Below are positions 10,900 to 22,269 of a stretch of 64,000 nucleotides of DNA, piece after piece. Where the stretch lies: contig CM114273.1 in the NCBI GenBank assembly GCA_050084515.1, positions 5,518,001-5,582,000 of the forward strand, in the 5' to 3' direction. Position 1 is the stretch's first letter. Every line of letters starts with the position of its first letter. Source of the stretch: Blasia pusilla. Taxonomy: Eukaryota > Marchantiophyta > Marchantiopsida > Blasiales. Both the position numbers and the translations under genes were made by a program. The notes beneath the pieces were generated by a model. It made no database searches and was not told the DNA's origin. It saw only the letters and a list, made by a program, of their open reading frames with translations.

Positions 10900-12275
10900 C
10901 TCCCCCCAAAGCTTCCCCAGAGCGAGTCTTGCGATGCAGAAAGCGCACGCAGAATTGGAATCGCAATTCCTCCCCAAGCCCTGCGCACTATACGCACGCG
11001 ATAACCATGAACATTACAGAAGATCACCATCACATATTACAAAGCTTGATGGAATCGGCGGGCTGGAAAATCGCGCAACATCGATTTCCATCCACGATCC
11101 AACCCTCACCGGCGTACCACCCATTGTACTAGCCAGCTCGCTGCGGAGACGTGAAAAGCTCCAACAGTGCCCGCCTAAGAGAGTAGTACGCTTCTCAGTA
11201 CTGCGGGGGGCAGTAAAAAAAGGCAGGAAAATTCCGAATGTCGAAGAAAATGGCACCACTCACAAGGCAGCATTCGTTGTGCAGATACATGATGTATATC
11301 TCTGCGCGTTGACGTGGGCACCGTATAGATATTACCTTCTACCATCTATACACCTCGCGCTCGTAGAGGAAAGTCAAGTACATGCGTGCAGTACATGGCT
11401 TTAGTACACGTCTTCGATCTGGACGTTTCGAAGGGTTAAAGATCTGGATGCTGCGAAAGAATAGAAAAAGCCAAAGTGAGCCCCATGTCTCCAGTTGTCG
11501 AATTTCAGCTCTTCGATGGAGTTTATATGAGCATGGGATTGGATGCAGCCTCAAACTGGAGCGGCAGTGGATAGATCGATTCTGAGTCTCCCTCCCGAAA
11601 GTGCTCCAAGACTCAAGCTACTTGTTCTCCGCTTACGACCTGCGCAGGTTACTCAAGTAAGACCTCCTACGAAAGCTCCATTCCTTCGGCACCCATCCAA
11701 GCATGTGCTCAGCTCTCCGAACCCTCAATTATCAAAACCTCAGTGGCCGTATACACTACCGAAACAACATATTCAGAAAATGTGAAGCTGAAGGAAATTC
11801 CGAAGTCCGGTGCTCTGAATTCGTGCTATGTCGAGGAGGTTGCGAGATCCATGAGGTTACCCGAGTATCTGATTTCGCATATCTTAAGGCTGGACTCCAC
11901 ATTAATCGATATATGAGAGGTTGTGTGTACGAAGCAAAGTCATCTAAGCGTCTTCCTCTTAAGTCGGATGTCGAGATCAAAAACACACAAAGAATCCTAA
12001 CCACATCCCACATCCTAACCACCCTAAACGCACATTTTGCTGCTCAAAGTGAATGGGCACTGAATTATTGGACGAATGTGCGTGTAGAGGACATTTAATT
12101 CAACCGTCGGCGGTGCTGAATTCTGGGAGGTGAAATCGGCACGAGTGAAGCTCTTCGAAAAAGCCGAAGCGTCAAGCAACGCGTGTTTTCAGAATGCTGG
12201 AAAAATGTGTCTCAAAATTGTGATAATCAACGGCTCCATTTCGTTTCTAACACTTCTTACAAACTTAGGACCGTA

Positions 12276-13241
12276 TCCAAAGACCGCATCCAAAGGTTTC
12301 TTTCACGGCTCGTCCAAAAACCTTATTCGCATCAAACCAAATTTTATTTATTTTTTATTTCTAATATTATCTCAGAATATAAAAATTAAAAATAATTTTA
12401 AAACATTCTATTATACACTCAATAAAAAAATATTTCATTTTCTAAAGAAAAAAATTTGTGAAAAAAAACATGATTAATTATTTCAAACAAGTCGTTTAAT
12501 TGTCGTGCATAACTAATAACTAGTGCATAACTAGACTTCCACTAGTCATTAGATTACTTGCAATTCACGAAGCTTGTGCGTGTGGAGGACTTATGAGCTC
12601 CACCTCCAAGTGCTCCACCTCTAGGTGCGCTGGCTTATTAGATTTAAGAAAGTGATTTTTGAGAATAATCATTTACAAAGAGGCTGAAAATGATTGTTTG
12701 TGGATGGTGATGACTTATTTTATAGGGGGAGGTGTAGCTCATCTCAACCATAAATAATATGGCACTTTGAGGAAGGCGGATGAAACTCACTCCATCTTTA
12801 ATTCAAGAATTTTAAACAAGTCATCACACTTAGAGTTTCACCGTGGTTGACCCTAACCACACTCTAATGAACAAAGTCGTAATAACCTTACCTAAGTAAT
12901 CCATATTCAAATTTTGGATTTCTCTATGAAAGTTTTGGGGCCCTTGGCGAAGAGAAATGGTGCAAGAACAAGGAGGACTCTCAAGTAACATAAAAACAAA
13001 GAATATTCCCTTCGAAAGTTTAGAATACATCAAAAGTGATTAACCTTAGTCTAGAAAGTCATATATGAGAAATTTCCCATCATATTTCATAAGTCGCATC
13101 ATTTCATAAGATATCGCAACAAGTTCATTCAGCATAAGCATCATGCAATATGCCATAAGCTACAACCGTTGAGGGATTCTCATGTGACATCATATGCTAC
13201 AACGGAGGCACCACAAATTTGAGCCTTAGCTTGGTAGCCTT
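12276..13241. other. AT-rich stretch without genes
   Basis: Strongly AT-rich to about 12,500, then unremarkable sequence. No coding frame or RNA gene recognised. Confidence 0.45.
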
Positions 13242-13493
13242 CAAGGTTGCATGTGAAAAAAATTATGTCAATGGACATGTCGATGTCCATAGACTTATCT
13301 AAGTATGGTGGGCCCATACGGAAAAGTTCTTATGGAAGAACTTTTCCGTATGGGCCCACCTTTCCCTTCTTTGTCATTTCCCTTACTTGCTTTCGTGTTC
13401 CATATTACCTCATTTCTTCCTCCCTCAACTTCCACTCCCTCCTCCCTTATTGCTCCTCTTATCCTTGCCTTTCCTTCCATCGTCAACCCATGT
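13242..13493 (-). mobile_element. small inverted-end repeat element, copy 1
   Basis: Starts CAAGGTTGCATGTG, the end sequence shared by copies near 18.5, 21.1, 21.6 and 28.7 kb, and continues through the ccatacggaaaagtt palindrome and the pyrimidine-rich body (ttcccttacttgctttcgtg). It lacks the opposite end and stops at a satellite unit. The family has no coding capacity and looks non-autonomous. Confidence 0.6.
13307..13360. repeat. perfect inverted repeat, 25 bp arms
   Basis: Arms 13307-13331 and 13336-13360 are exact reverse complements with a 4 bp spacer (atgg). The arm starts ggtgggcccatacgg. Related copies elsewhere read caagtccttccata here and are not perfect palindromes, so this copy carries a local inverted duplication. 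Confidence 0.95.
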
Positions 13494-13648
13494 GCCGCAA
13501 AGTTTCAATGAAAATGGAATGGTGACAAAAAATCCAAAAATATGTGAGTGGTTTTTGGACTTGATCGCTTCAACTTCTAAGGAAAGAGCATCTATCAATT
13601 TTTCATCTTATCTAAGTATCTGGTTGTGATCTAAAATGTGGGACACTT
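13494..13648. repeat. ~180 bp satellite, left part of a split unit
   Basis: Matches the units of the arrays at 17.4-18.4 and 22.3-23.0 kb (phrases such as gtttcaatgaaaatggaatgg and aaggaaagag). It is cut after gggacactt by the solo LTR and resumes at 14983. Confidence 0.85.
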
Positions 13649-14982
13649 TGTGATACCCATAATTTTGTAATTTTGGCGATTAATACATTTTTATTGGTCT
13701 TGAGTATAGATCTCTTCCGGAATGAAGACTCTTTCAAGTAAAGTTTGTATATACAAGGTTGTCTTGGATATTATTTTTGCATATTAGAAGAATGAGGAGT
13801 ATTGGAGTTTACTATGAAACTCCTAGATAAGGTAGAGAGATGAACATCAAGGATTTGCCTTGGAGGAGAGGGAAAATAATTCACGAAATCTAAAGATCAA
13901 GAGCAAAGCTTGGCAAAGAAAACAAATCTTAATAAAGAATCGGTTTACGAAGTGCTTCCTTCTTGAACGAAGCACAATGAAGGAAGAAGTACTTTCCTCT
14001 TCAACAAAGCACCAAGACAAAGCAGCAGTGCTGCGAAAGAACGAAGAAGGAAGAACGAAGCACTTGGGATAAGCGCAAAGAATGCAACGGCTCATCCTTA
14101 CAAGAAGAGGAAGAGCTTCGTCCTCAAAGGAAGAAGAAGAGGTTCTAACTTTGCAGCAAAGATAAGACTATTCACGATTTCAAGCAGCACACCGTTAGAG
14201 TAGTTAAGCTAGGAAGAGACGTGACTTTTTGAAGCCGATAGGAAGGTAGGACAGTTACAACCACCAGATTCATAGGAATCATAGGAAAACTTTAGAGAAT
14301 CGCAGATCAAAGTAGTTACAAGATCCCAATAGGTATTAGATTCACAAGAGGCGCTCTAGATCTTTAGGATTACTAGTGTCTCAAAAGATATTTAAAGACT
14401 ATCAACGTAGTTACTATTATCATTCTCTCACAAAGTTGTTATACGGAGCAAGGGAGTAGTACCCTCTTGTGCTTGTATACACTTTGAAAATTTCTCATTC
14501 TTGATGGAATAGTAAAGAATTCCCTTTCTTCATTCTGATGTGCGGCGTGTATTCATGAATCATCTTATTGAGTCTTCAGAGTGAGGAGTAGATCGGAAGA
14601 GCACTTTCACCATGAGAATAATCAACAAAAGTTGTAAAAAATCTGTTCGACAGAGAGTACCCTGCCAAGACAGATTGAATTCCAAAAGTAGAAGAAGACA
14701 TCTTCTTGTTGAGACCTCAGTGAGATTCTTTGGTGTTGAGTGAAGATCTACTTGAGCGTGGATTCAATTCCAGTGGAGAGATTAGAGGAAAGAAAAATTT
14801 TGGCACTTGTAAGAAGGAGAATAAGCGGATGAATGTTTGAATTTATTTTCTATCAACATAACTATCAAACTCACATAAACAACAAACTTTAACTTTCTTT
14901 TCAGATAATCGTGATCCTCTTGGGGATCGAACTCCATAAATCACCTTAAAAAGATCAATTCCTATAATTCTACTACATTACA
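13649..14982. mobile_element. solo LTR, 1,334 bp, with 5 bp target-site duplication
   Basis: Begins TGTGATACCC and ends ATTACA, so the ends are near-perfect short inverted repeats of the TG...CA type. It is flanked by CACTT at 13644-13648 and CACTT at 14983-14987. Removing it and one CACTT rejoins a satellite unit into gggacacttgatcattcaag, the continuous form seen near 22.71 kb. No internal retrotransposon coding sequence is present, so this is a solo LTR left by recombination. The superfamily is uncertain; length and sequence style suggest copia of the SIRE/Maximus type, from memory only. Confidence 0.88.
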
Positions 14983-15180
14983 CACTTGATCATTCAAGTG
15001 TATCTAAGTTGCCTTCAAATTTTGAAGGAAAGTGGAGTTGTGATCAAAAACCCAAAAAATGTGTAAGTGGTTTTTTGGACTTGCGCTATTAAACCTTTTA
15101 AGGAAAGAGGGTCTATCCATTTTTCTTCATGTCCAAGTATCTCATCTTCATCTGAAATTTGGGCCACTAGATCCACATTA
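14983..15180. repeat. ~180 bp satellite, right part of the split unit plus part of another
   Basis: Continues the unit interrupted by the solo LTR (cattcaagtgtatctaagtt) and runs on into aaacccaaaaaatgtgtaag and the aaggaaagagggtctatcc phrase before losing similarity near 15,180. Confidence 0.85.
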
Positions 15181-15391
15181 TCTAGCTCTATTGGTCCACC
15201 ACTCCCCATAATCTATGCACTGTCTTCACAATGATTCTCCTCTGAAATTTTGGTGGCCTCCAAATTACATCTCTGCAATATCTTACCCTGGCATTTGCCT
15301 ATAATGGTTAGGGCCTTATCTGTACTCTCTACAATCATAATGAAAAAAATATTAACCACCCTTTGATATAAACCAATACACCACCTTTAAC

Positions 15392-15910
15392 TTACATACG
15401 TAAAAAAATTGATTCACTTGCAATGACAGTAGCATTAACCTCTTTTGTTGTTGCCTTTCTCTTTGGACCAATTGGTGCAATACTTAAAACTGTATCTAGT
15501 CCACTTACTTTATGAACATCCTTGGCAACATGTGGAAGAACTAGAGGCAAGGGCACAATAGTGACTAGCGTTAGAGATAGTGCACTCCCTAGATTTGAAG
15601 ATTGTCCAATGATTGGGTGAGGAGAGAATTCACTCAATGCCATAGTAGATGGTGCAAAAATAGGAGTAGTTTTGGGTTCACTAACTCCTTGAGGAGATAA
15701 TATAACTCTTGGATTTAGAGATCTTGCCCTAGAACCCCCTATATCTTCTTGGTCCCTTCCCAAGCTCCTGAAAATTAATTCCATCAACTTTAAGAAGTCA
15801 TCTTCTTGATTGGAAAAAGCAATTTGTATGTTTGCCTCTAAAAAGTGGCTAGAGAGTGCATCGATGCAATCAATTAAGTAAGTCACATATTCTGGAAATA
15901 ACTCCTCCAT
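15392..15910 (-). CDS. hypothetical protein, 172 aa
   Basis: An uninterrupted minus-strand frame from ATG at 15908-15910 to a stop at 15392. The product starts MEELFPEYVTYLIDCIDALS, is acidic at the N-terminus, has a helical segment (about residues 35-50) and ends with a basic patch (GPKRKATTKE). I recognise no domain, signal peptide or membrane segment. The setting is repeat DNA, so a gag-like or other transposon-derived ORF is as likely as a host gene. It is the longest open frame in the 12-23 kb region and better than chance in this AT-rich DNA, but no promoter or neighbouring exon was identified. Confidence 0.35.
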   Translation of the reverse strand: MEELFPEYVTYLIDCIDALSSHFLEANIQIAFSNQEDDFLKLMELIFRSLGRDQEDIGGSRARSLNPRVILSPQGVSEPKTTPIFAPSTMALSEFSPHPIIGQSSNLGSALSLTLVTIVPLPLVLPHVAKDVHKVSGLDTVLSIAPIGPKRKATTKEVNATVIASESIFLRM

Positions 15911-16108
15911 GGATTGAAATTGTGCAGATACCTCTGTGTGCCCATTTGATCAGATAAACACAAGATTCAAAACTCAATCTATATCAACAAGCATGTGATA
16001 GAAATACACTAGAGTGATATCAACTCTATAGCAATCAAATACAAATAGTTGTACCAAGACTTCTTTGGTTCTTTGCCTCCTCAAGAACCTTAGGGCATTT
16101 CCCCTTCT

Positions 16109-16153
16109 CTTTTCTCTACAACACCTGACCCATCAAGGTGTTGTAGAGAAAAG
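16109..16153. repeat. perfect inverted repeat, 18 bp arms
   Basis: CTTTTCTCTACAACACCT at 16109-16126 is the exact reverse complement of 16136-16153, with a 9 nt loop. No gene ends nearby, so a terminator role is unlikely; it is more probably a local inverted duplication or MITE piece. Confidence 0.9.
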
Positions 16154-17414
16154 TTCAGTCTATCAAACACCTGCCCAAGCCAAAACAATATGATGGATCA
16201 AAAGAATATAGATGTCTCCTTCCATACTATTCATACTATCTATACTTCCATATTATTCATGCAATCGGTGCATTTCCTTTTCTTCTTGTAGGGTTTGGAT
16301 TGGCCACCATTGCCCGTGCCTTCGACATCTTCTCATTTTTTGTATTTGCACTCTCACTCATGAAGTGGGCTAGTAATATGCCCCATTAGTTGGGATCTGT
16401 CAACACCTACTACCAATGTATTATAAAGTCTATGTGATACTTTGGGGGAAAAAATAGTGTAAACTTCATTTCAGACTTTGAAATACACCTCTATCAAAAC
16501 AAGATTGAATTAAAGTAGCTTCTCAAATAACTTGAACTCATATAAGTTAACACTAGTAAGTAATTGTGACTCCACTATCGTGTGAATAATTCATGAGTCA
16601 ATAGGTTGGTTTTAGAGTAACTAAGTATAGTTGAAATGAGTCTAAGTAATATGAGTTACAAAGATAGGGGTCTTAAGTGACCCCTTTTCTACTAGTATAG
16701 ATATATCTAATAATGAATCCGATTAGATAGGATAAGCTCATTTTCATATCTCTATGTTATGTACATAATTATGAGGACTCTTCTCACTCCACGGGTACCA
16801 AGTATTTTTGCATAAATTATATAAACTATTTTCTTGAAATTTGGCTTATTTGTACAATCTTATGGATCAATAATGCATCCCAAGGGTAAAGTTTAATGCA
16901 TGTTTCTTCTTGAAGTTCTATGAATGGTGATTTTGAGTTGGAAAGTGATATAAGATTGGAAGATTTCTAAGTTTAATTAATTTCACATTAGAAATTTTAA
17001 CTTCATCCTATTATTATGGGTGTGAACTATTTAGAAGACCGACAAATGAGAGCAACTTATGAAGTTTATCCATTAAGTCAGTTCATGAAATGAAATGAAA
17101 CGTCTCTAAGTTTTTCTTAGAGTTATCTTTATGTAAGATGAAAAGTATGATGAGGGGAAGGTTTATTCAATCATTTATGATTAAAATTTTACTTAATATT
17201 TTTTTGAAATATTTTTTATTTTGAAATTTTTGAATTTAAATTTTATAAAGAGATATGAATTATTATTTAAAGATAAAAAAAATTTAAAAAATTTATTAGA
17301 AAATTTCAAATTTTGACTCATCCTCATAATGTTAGTGGAACCTCATTTTAAGTACCAATGAATGAATGACACCTCTCAAGTTCTCTATGGAGCTAGATTA
17401 ATGAATCCTTTTTC
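16154..17414. other. no recognisable gene, AT-rich
   Basis: Stop-rich in all frames. A very AT-rich patch lies at about 17,180-17,320. No feature supported. Confidence 0.45.
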
Positions 17415-18400
17415 TTAATTTGGGTCACTTCATCATCTAAGTGTATCTAACCTATTTTCAAGGAAAATGGAGTTATATTCAAAAGTCCAAAAATATATAA
17501 GTAGTTCTTGGGTTCACGCGAATAAACCTTCTAGCAAAAGAGGGTGAATCAATTTTTCATCCTCTTCAATTATGTAGTCTTGGATCTAAAATTTAGTATA
17601 TATCGTCTTCAAGTGTAACTAGTTTACCTACAAATTTTCAAGGAAACTTGAGTTTTGACCAAAAGCCCAAAAATATATAAATGGTTCTTAGCCCCACACA
17701 ATTAAATCTTCTAGGAAAAGAGCAAGTGCCCATTTTTCATCATGTTCATAAGTATCATATTCTTGTGAATTTTAATCAGCTCATCATCTAAATGTAACTA
17801 AGCTACGTAACAATTTTGAAGGAAAATGGAGTTCTGACCAAAAGACCAAAAATACATATTTGGTTTTAGATCTATGCAATTAAACTTTCTAAGGAAAGCT
17901 AGAGGGTCCGTCTATTTTTAATCCTATTCATAAATATCATCTTCATGTGAAATTTGGAATACCTCGTCATCCAAGTGTATCTAAACTTTCTACAAGTTTC
18001 AAGGAAAATAGAGTTGTGACGAAATGCCCGAAAATATATAATTGATTTTTTGACTATTCAATTCAACTTTGTAGTGAAAGAAGGTGAGTCCATTTTTCAT
18101 TTTGTTCATATATTCGATCTTGATCGGAAATTTTAGCAACTTGATCATCCAAGTCTCTCTAAGTTATCTAAAAACTTTCAAGGAAAATGGAGTTGTGATC
18201 AAAACTCCAAATATACATAAGTGGTTTTTGGATATATATTATTATTAAACCTTCTAAGGAAAGAGAGTTTGTCCAACTATTTCATCTTTATCTAAAATTT
18301 GGGTCATATGATCATTCAAGTGTCTCTATGGTTCCTTCAAATTTCGAAGTAAAATAGAATTGTCACCAAATGTCCAAAAATTTAAAAGTAGGTTTTGGAC
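17415..18400. repeat. ~180 bp satellite array, about five to six units
   Basis: The recurring phrase gtgtatctaa (or close variants) followed by ttcaaggaaaatggagtt recurs near 17,441, 17,611, 17,792, 17,971, 18,152 and 18,321, spacings of roughly 170-181 bp. Each unit then has a variant of aaaagcccaaaaatatataa and a pyrimidine-rich atttttcat. Units are diverged by many substitutions, so the array is old. Confidence 0.9.
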
Positions 18401-18434
18401 CCATGTGCTTTCTCATATCTTAGTTAGTCGAAAT

Positions 18435-18690
18435 CATGGTTACACAAAAACGGACAAGTCCTTCCTTAGGATGACGGACATGGACAAACAAGTTTGGACA
18501 TGTCCACGGGCATGCATTCCAAGCAAGGTTGCACATGGACAAAGTCCGCGTCCGTGGACATGTTCATATTCGTGGACAAATGTCCGTCCTATGGAAGGAC
18601 TTGTCCGTATGACCTCCATCTTTTTCCTCTTTCTGATTCCCTTACTTGCCTTGGTGTTTCATACTCTCCCATTTCTTCTTGCCCTAGGGG
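18435..18690. mobile_element. small inverted-end repeat element, nested copies
   Basis: Starts CATGGTTACACAAAAACGGAC (split: catggttaca then caaaaacgg) and has the ggacaagtccttccttagga end palindrome. At 18524 a second copy enters from its other end (CAAGGTTGCACATGG) and reads through tccgtcctatggaagg into the pyrimidine-rich body. So one end of the element abuts an inverted copy. Confidence 0.6.
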
Positions 18691-19155
18691 ATGTCACTAG
18701 CTCAAAAGTCGACATTCGCGTTTGTCCAACTTAAAAGAGTAATTTCAATGCCATTGGCCAAAAATTTCAGCATTTAGTCGAACTTAGGCAAGGAAGGGGT
18801 TAATTTTGATTTGGTTGTTAATGTAAGTAAGATAGGGTCAAATCTTTAAAAAAAGTAAAAAAATTTGTTCAAAATTGAAAGGGTAGGGTTAAGTCCCCTT
18901 TGCCACGTGTCTTTTCTATTTGTTTATGTATGTATTGGAATTAATATATATAATATTTTCCCAATAAATATTACATCAATAAAAAATTTCTAAAGTTATA
19001 AATATTAAAAATTAGGGAAGTACCCAACTCTTGGAAGATCTTCCCACCAACATAAGACTATTAATCTACTAATCTTAAAACATATGCTCCAAGACTAAAA
19101 CTATGACTAAAGTAATAAAAAAAGATTAATTCCTAGCTTCATCCTAAACTAAAAA
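18691..19155. other. no recognisable gene
   Basis: AT-rich spacer between two repeat families. Nothing supported. Confidence 0.4.
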
Positions 19156-20148
19156 ATTGTTTAGCCTTTAGATAGAGCTCAAAAATTTTAAGGGTTAGTC
19201 TCTAGTGATACATGCATCATTTTGAACGGTGCGGATCTTTCAACTTAAGCACCAAGATTAAGGAGACAATGGAAGACCACTTTTGCCAGTCTCCATTTTT
19301 AATTCAACCTCTAGAAGGACATTTGGAGAAATTTCTTTCCCCCTTGGTTTATCAGGCCCAAGGACATTCTTTGACAACTTTTTGGTATTTATTGAAATTA
19401 TGGAAGAAAACAAAAGTAAGAATGAAGAGAAGAAAGAGGAAGAAGAGGAGTGAAAGCAATGCACTCAACATTTTTTAGTTTTCATCCTTGATATTGGCCG
19501 AACAATTTATTGCACCGTCGAATTAAGCTCAAACTTTAAGGTCTCGTCCCTAGTGATGCATACATAATTTTTAACGGTTCAGATCTTTCAACTTAAGCTC
19601 CAAGATTAAGGAAAAAAATGGAAGACCACATTTTTCACTCTCCATTTTTAATTCAACCTCTAGAGAGACATTTGGAGAAATTTCTTTCCCCCTTGGTTTA
19701 TGAGGCCCAAGGAAATTTGTCGAAAAAGTTTTGGTATCCATGGAATCATGGAAGAAAATAAAATTGAGAATGAGGAGAAGAAAGAGAAAGAAGAGGAGTG
19801 ATAGTGTTGATGCACTTGGTATTTCTTAGTTTTCATCCTTGATCTTCGTCCAACAATATATTCTACTATTGGATTGAGCTCAAACTTGAAGGGCTAGTCC
19901 CTAGTGATTCAAACATTATTATGAATGGTTTAGATCTTGTAACGTAAGGTCCAAGATTAAGGAAACGATTGAAGACCAGATTTGTCATTCTCCATTTTTA
20001 ATTCAACCTCTAGAAGGGCATGTGGAGGAAATCCCCCCTTTGGGTTTATTAGGCCTAAGGACATTTCTCGAAAAAGTTTTGGCATTTATGGCGTTGTGGA
20101 AGAAAACAAAGGTGAGAATGAGGAGAAGAAAGAGAAAGAAGAGGAGAG
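19156..20148. repeat. ~350 bp tandem triplication
   Basis: The landmark ctagtgat recurs at 19202, 19550 and 19901. Each unit then has ggatctttcaacttaag (or a variant), tctccatttttaattcaacc, a gaaggacatttggagaaa phrase, and a purine-rich gaagaaagaggaagaagagg tail. Short ORFs inside differ between units by frameshifts, so coding is not conserved. Confidence 0.88.
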
Positions 20149-20160
20149 GAAAAATAGAGG

Positions 20161-20616
20161 GTGTATTATAATCAAATTAACGTAAGAGGATCATGGGCTT
20201 CTTCTAATCGCATTTCTCATTGCTTATTGGATGTGGGAGTGGATTGTGAAGTATTATTTGAAGAAGATGTATCTATAGGAAGAGATAGATCAGTTGTAAA
20301 TATTAACACATCTACAAGATTAGTGCCTTGGATTGGAAGAGGACAATAAATTCAAAAGAAGTATGGTAGTAAGTGGGGTAGGTGTAGAGAAGTCATTGAT
20401 TCGGAACATAGAATGGCTCCAAATAAAGAAGGATGTGTTTGTAGAGTTGTGTTCAATTGGTTAAGGTCGATAGGACCGATCAAAGATTTGAAATATGCTT
20501 ATGATACAAATGATTTAGGTAAAGGATACATCTATTTTATGACTTGTGACAATGACTGCATATTTTTACCAGAAACATTGTGTCGCATTTACATCTCCAT
20601 GACAAATCTGTATTAG
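20161..20616 (+). pseudogene. broken ORF of unknown family, about 150 codons
   Basis: One frame is open from 20161 to 20616 except for a single TAA at 20347-20349. The first part reads GVDCEVLFEEDVSIGRD and the second RMAPNKEGCVCRVVFNWLR and later CIFLPETLCRIYISM. The density of non-stop codons is high for this AT-rich region, so it is probably a decayed coding sequence. I do not recognise the family. The setting among repeats suggests transposon origin. Confidence 0.35.
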
Positions 20617-20944
20617 ATGAACATATGAGGCGATTGGAACCTCGATTTTTATAACTCAAAGTTTCTATTATCTCCATTAATTTTTTAATGACATAAATCA
20701 ATTTTAGTTTTGAAAGTACATACCAAAAAATATAGCGACCAAAATTTCAAGAGCTTTTAGTCAAATTAATCAAGGTAGTGTCATATACCAATAAATTTCA
20801 TTTAAGAGTATTTTCTATTCATTATATTTATAGTTTATCGACTTTAAAAAAATCTGAAAAAAAAAGTTTTAAAGGGGTATAAGGGGAGAGCCAGCTGCAC
20901 GTGGTATTAGAGGTGTATGAAGTGTGACATCCCCGAGTTCTTCC
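20617..20944. other. no recognisable gene
   Basis: AT-rich spacer. Nothing supported. Confidence 0.4.
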
Positions 20945-21363
20945 TTTGATCTCTACTTCCTCCTTCCTCATTGCTCCTCTCATCCATGCCTTGCCTTCCA
21001 TCATGGACTAAAAATGTGGGTCCCACCTTTTGGAACTCATGTTCGTGGACATATCCAGACTTGTCCGTTCTAAGGAAGGACTTGTCTGTTTTTTTTGCAA
21101 CCATGGTTCCAAGAGGTGGGATCCATACTTTTAGTCCATGATGGAAGGCAAGGCAAGGATGAAGGATGAGAGGAGCAATGAGGGAGGAGGGAGTGAAGGT
21201 GGAGGGAGGAAGAAACGGGGGAGTATGGAACACGAAAGTAAGTAAGGGGAATGAGAAAGAAGGGAAAGGTCAGCCCATATGGACAAGTCCTTCCATAGGA
21301 CGGACATAAGTCCACGGACATGGATATGTCCATGAACACGGACTTTTTCCACATGCAATCTTG
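20945..21363. mobile_element. small inverted-end repeat element, two opposed copies
   Basis: A partial copy (20945-21105) ends ttttttgcaaccatgg, the catggttgca end in reverse. A second copy (21106-21363) ends cacatgcaatcttg. Their bodies are inverted relative to each other: ctcctctcatccatgccttgcc in the first, split by a few bases, is the reverse complement of the ggcaaggcaaggatg to gagaggag stretch in the second. Together they form a large imperfect palindrome. Confidence 0.65.
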
Positions 21364-21632
21364 ATCAACATGTAGAGTTCTACAACGTTGACCATATAGA
21401 GGGTTAAAAGGTTGTTTGGATATAATTTTATCTTGAGATATCGGATGAGATTGGCAATAGATTCATGAAGATTTAATTTTTTGTCTTATTCAATCATATG
21501 ATCCGTTGACCTAGTCAACAATCATCCCATAACCCGTGCATCCTTGTTATCGATATATGGCTATTTTTGGAGCAAGACCCTTTCGGCTCTTCTCAAGCTT
21601 AGGTTATAAGAGAGGAAAAGGTGGATTTTCAA

Positions 21633-21940
21633 CATGGTTGCAAAAAAATAGAGAAGTCCTTTCTTAGGACGAACATGGATAGAAACATTTGGATAGATTC
21701 ACGGACATGGGTTCCAAGAGATGAGACCCACATTTTTAGTCCATGATGGAAGGCAAGGCAAGGAGGGAGTGGAAGTGGAGGGAGGAAGAAACGGGGGAGT
21801 ATGGAACACAAAGGCAAGTAAGGGGAATGAGAAAGAAGGGAAAGGAAAGGGTCATACAGAAAAGTCCTTCCATAGGACGCACATAAGTTCATGGACATGT
21901 ACATATCCACATACACGAACTTTGTCTACATGCAACCTTG
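21633..21940. mobile_element. small inverted-end repeat element, most complete copy (308 bp)
   Basis: Begins CATGGTTGCA and ends TGCAACCTTG, giving short inverted ends with one mismatch. Inside are agtcctttcttaggac near the left, a purine-rich body (ggaggaagaaacggggg) and aagtccttccataggac near the right. There is no clear target-site duplication and no coding capacity. I cannot assign it to a known superfamily. Confidence 0.65.
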
Positions 21941-22269
21941 TTTCCAAGCCATCTTTCTCATGTTGGGCCTTTGGACCAACTCTCTTGCTGGTGTGAAGTA
22001 GGAACTAGGGTACTAGTGTCTAGATTCACTCTAGATTTCCTCGTAGCAGAGGATGGATATGGCTCGATATGTGGATGTAGATTTAGAAGTAGAGTTTTTT
22101 ACTCTATGAGTCATTTTTCCTCTGATTCTGTTGTGTGATCTCAAAGTATATGGTTGAGTATGTTTTGTTTATGGATGGATCGACCCATGTGTTGGAAAGA
22201 TCAGTGTTGAAGTGATGTGTAGATGTGACCAACGGTGTGGATTTTGTAGCGATGTGTATGTGCATGGGA
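21941..22269. other. no gene; flank of satellite array
   Basis: Around 22,020-22,120 (gaggatggatatggctcgat, then agtagagttttttac) is related to about 23,350-23,440 on the other side of the array, so the array may sit between direct repeats. No gene seen. Confidence 0.35.

Larger units (their letters stand above)
9450..12275. repeat. metallothionein-bearing block, copy 2 of a segmental duplication
   Basis: Collinear with 1980-4910 about 7.4 kb upstream. It includes the gene, its intron, its promoter and roughly 1.3 kb of upstream sequence. The blocks are diverged outside the gene, yet the 67 bp exon 2 is identical between copies. Confidence 0.85.

Noticed and set aside
18435-18734. 124-codon plus-strand ORF at 18,360-18,734
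   Set aside because: Runs through the small inverted-end repeat element; the frame is not kept in other copies.
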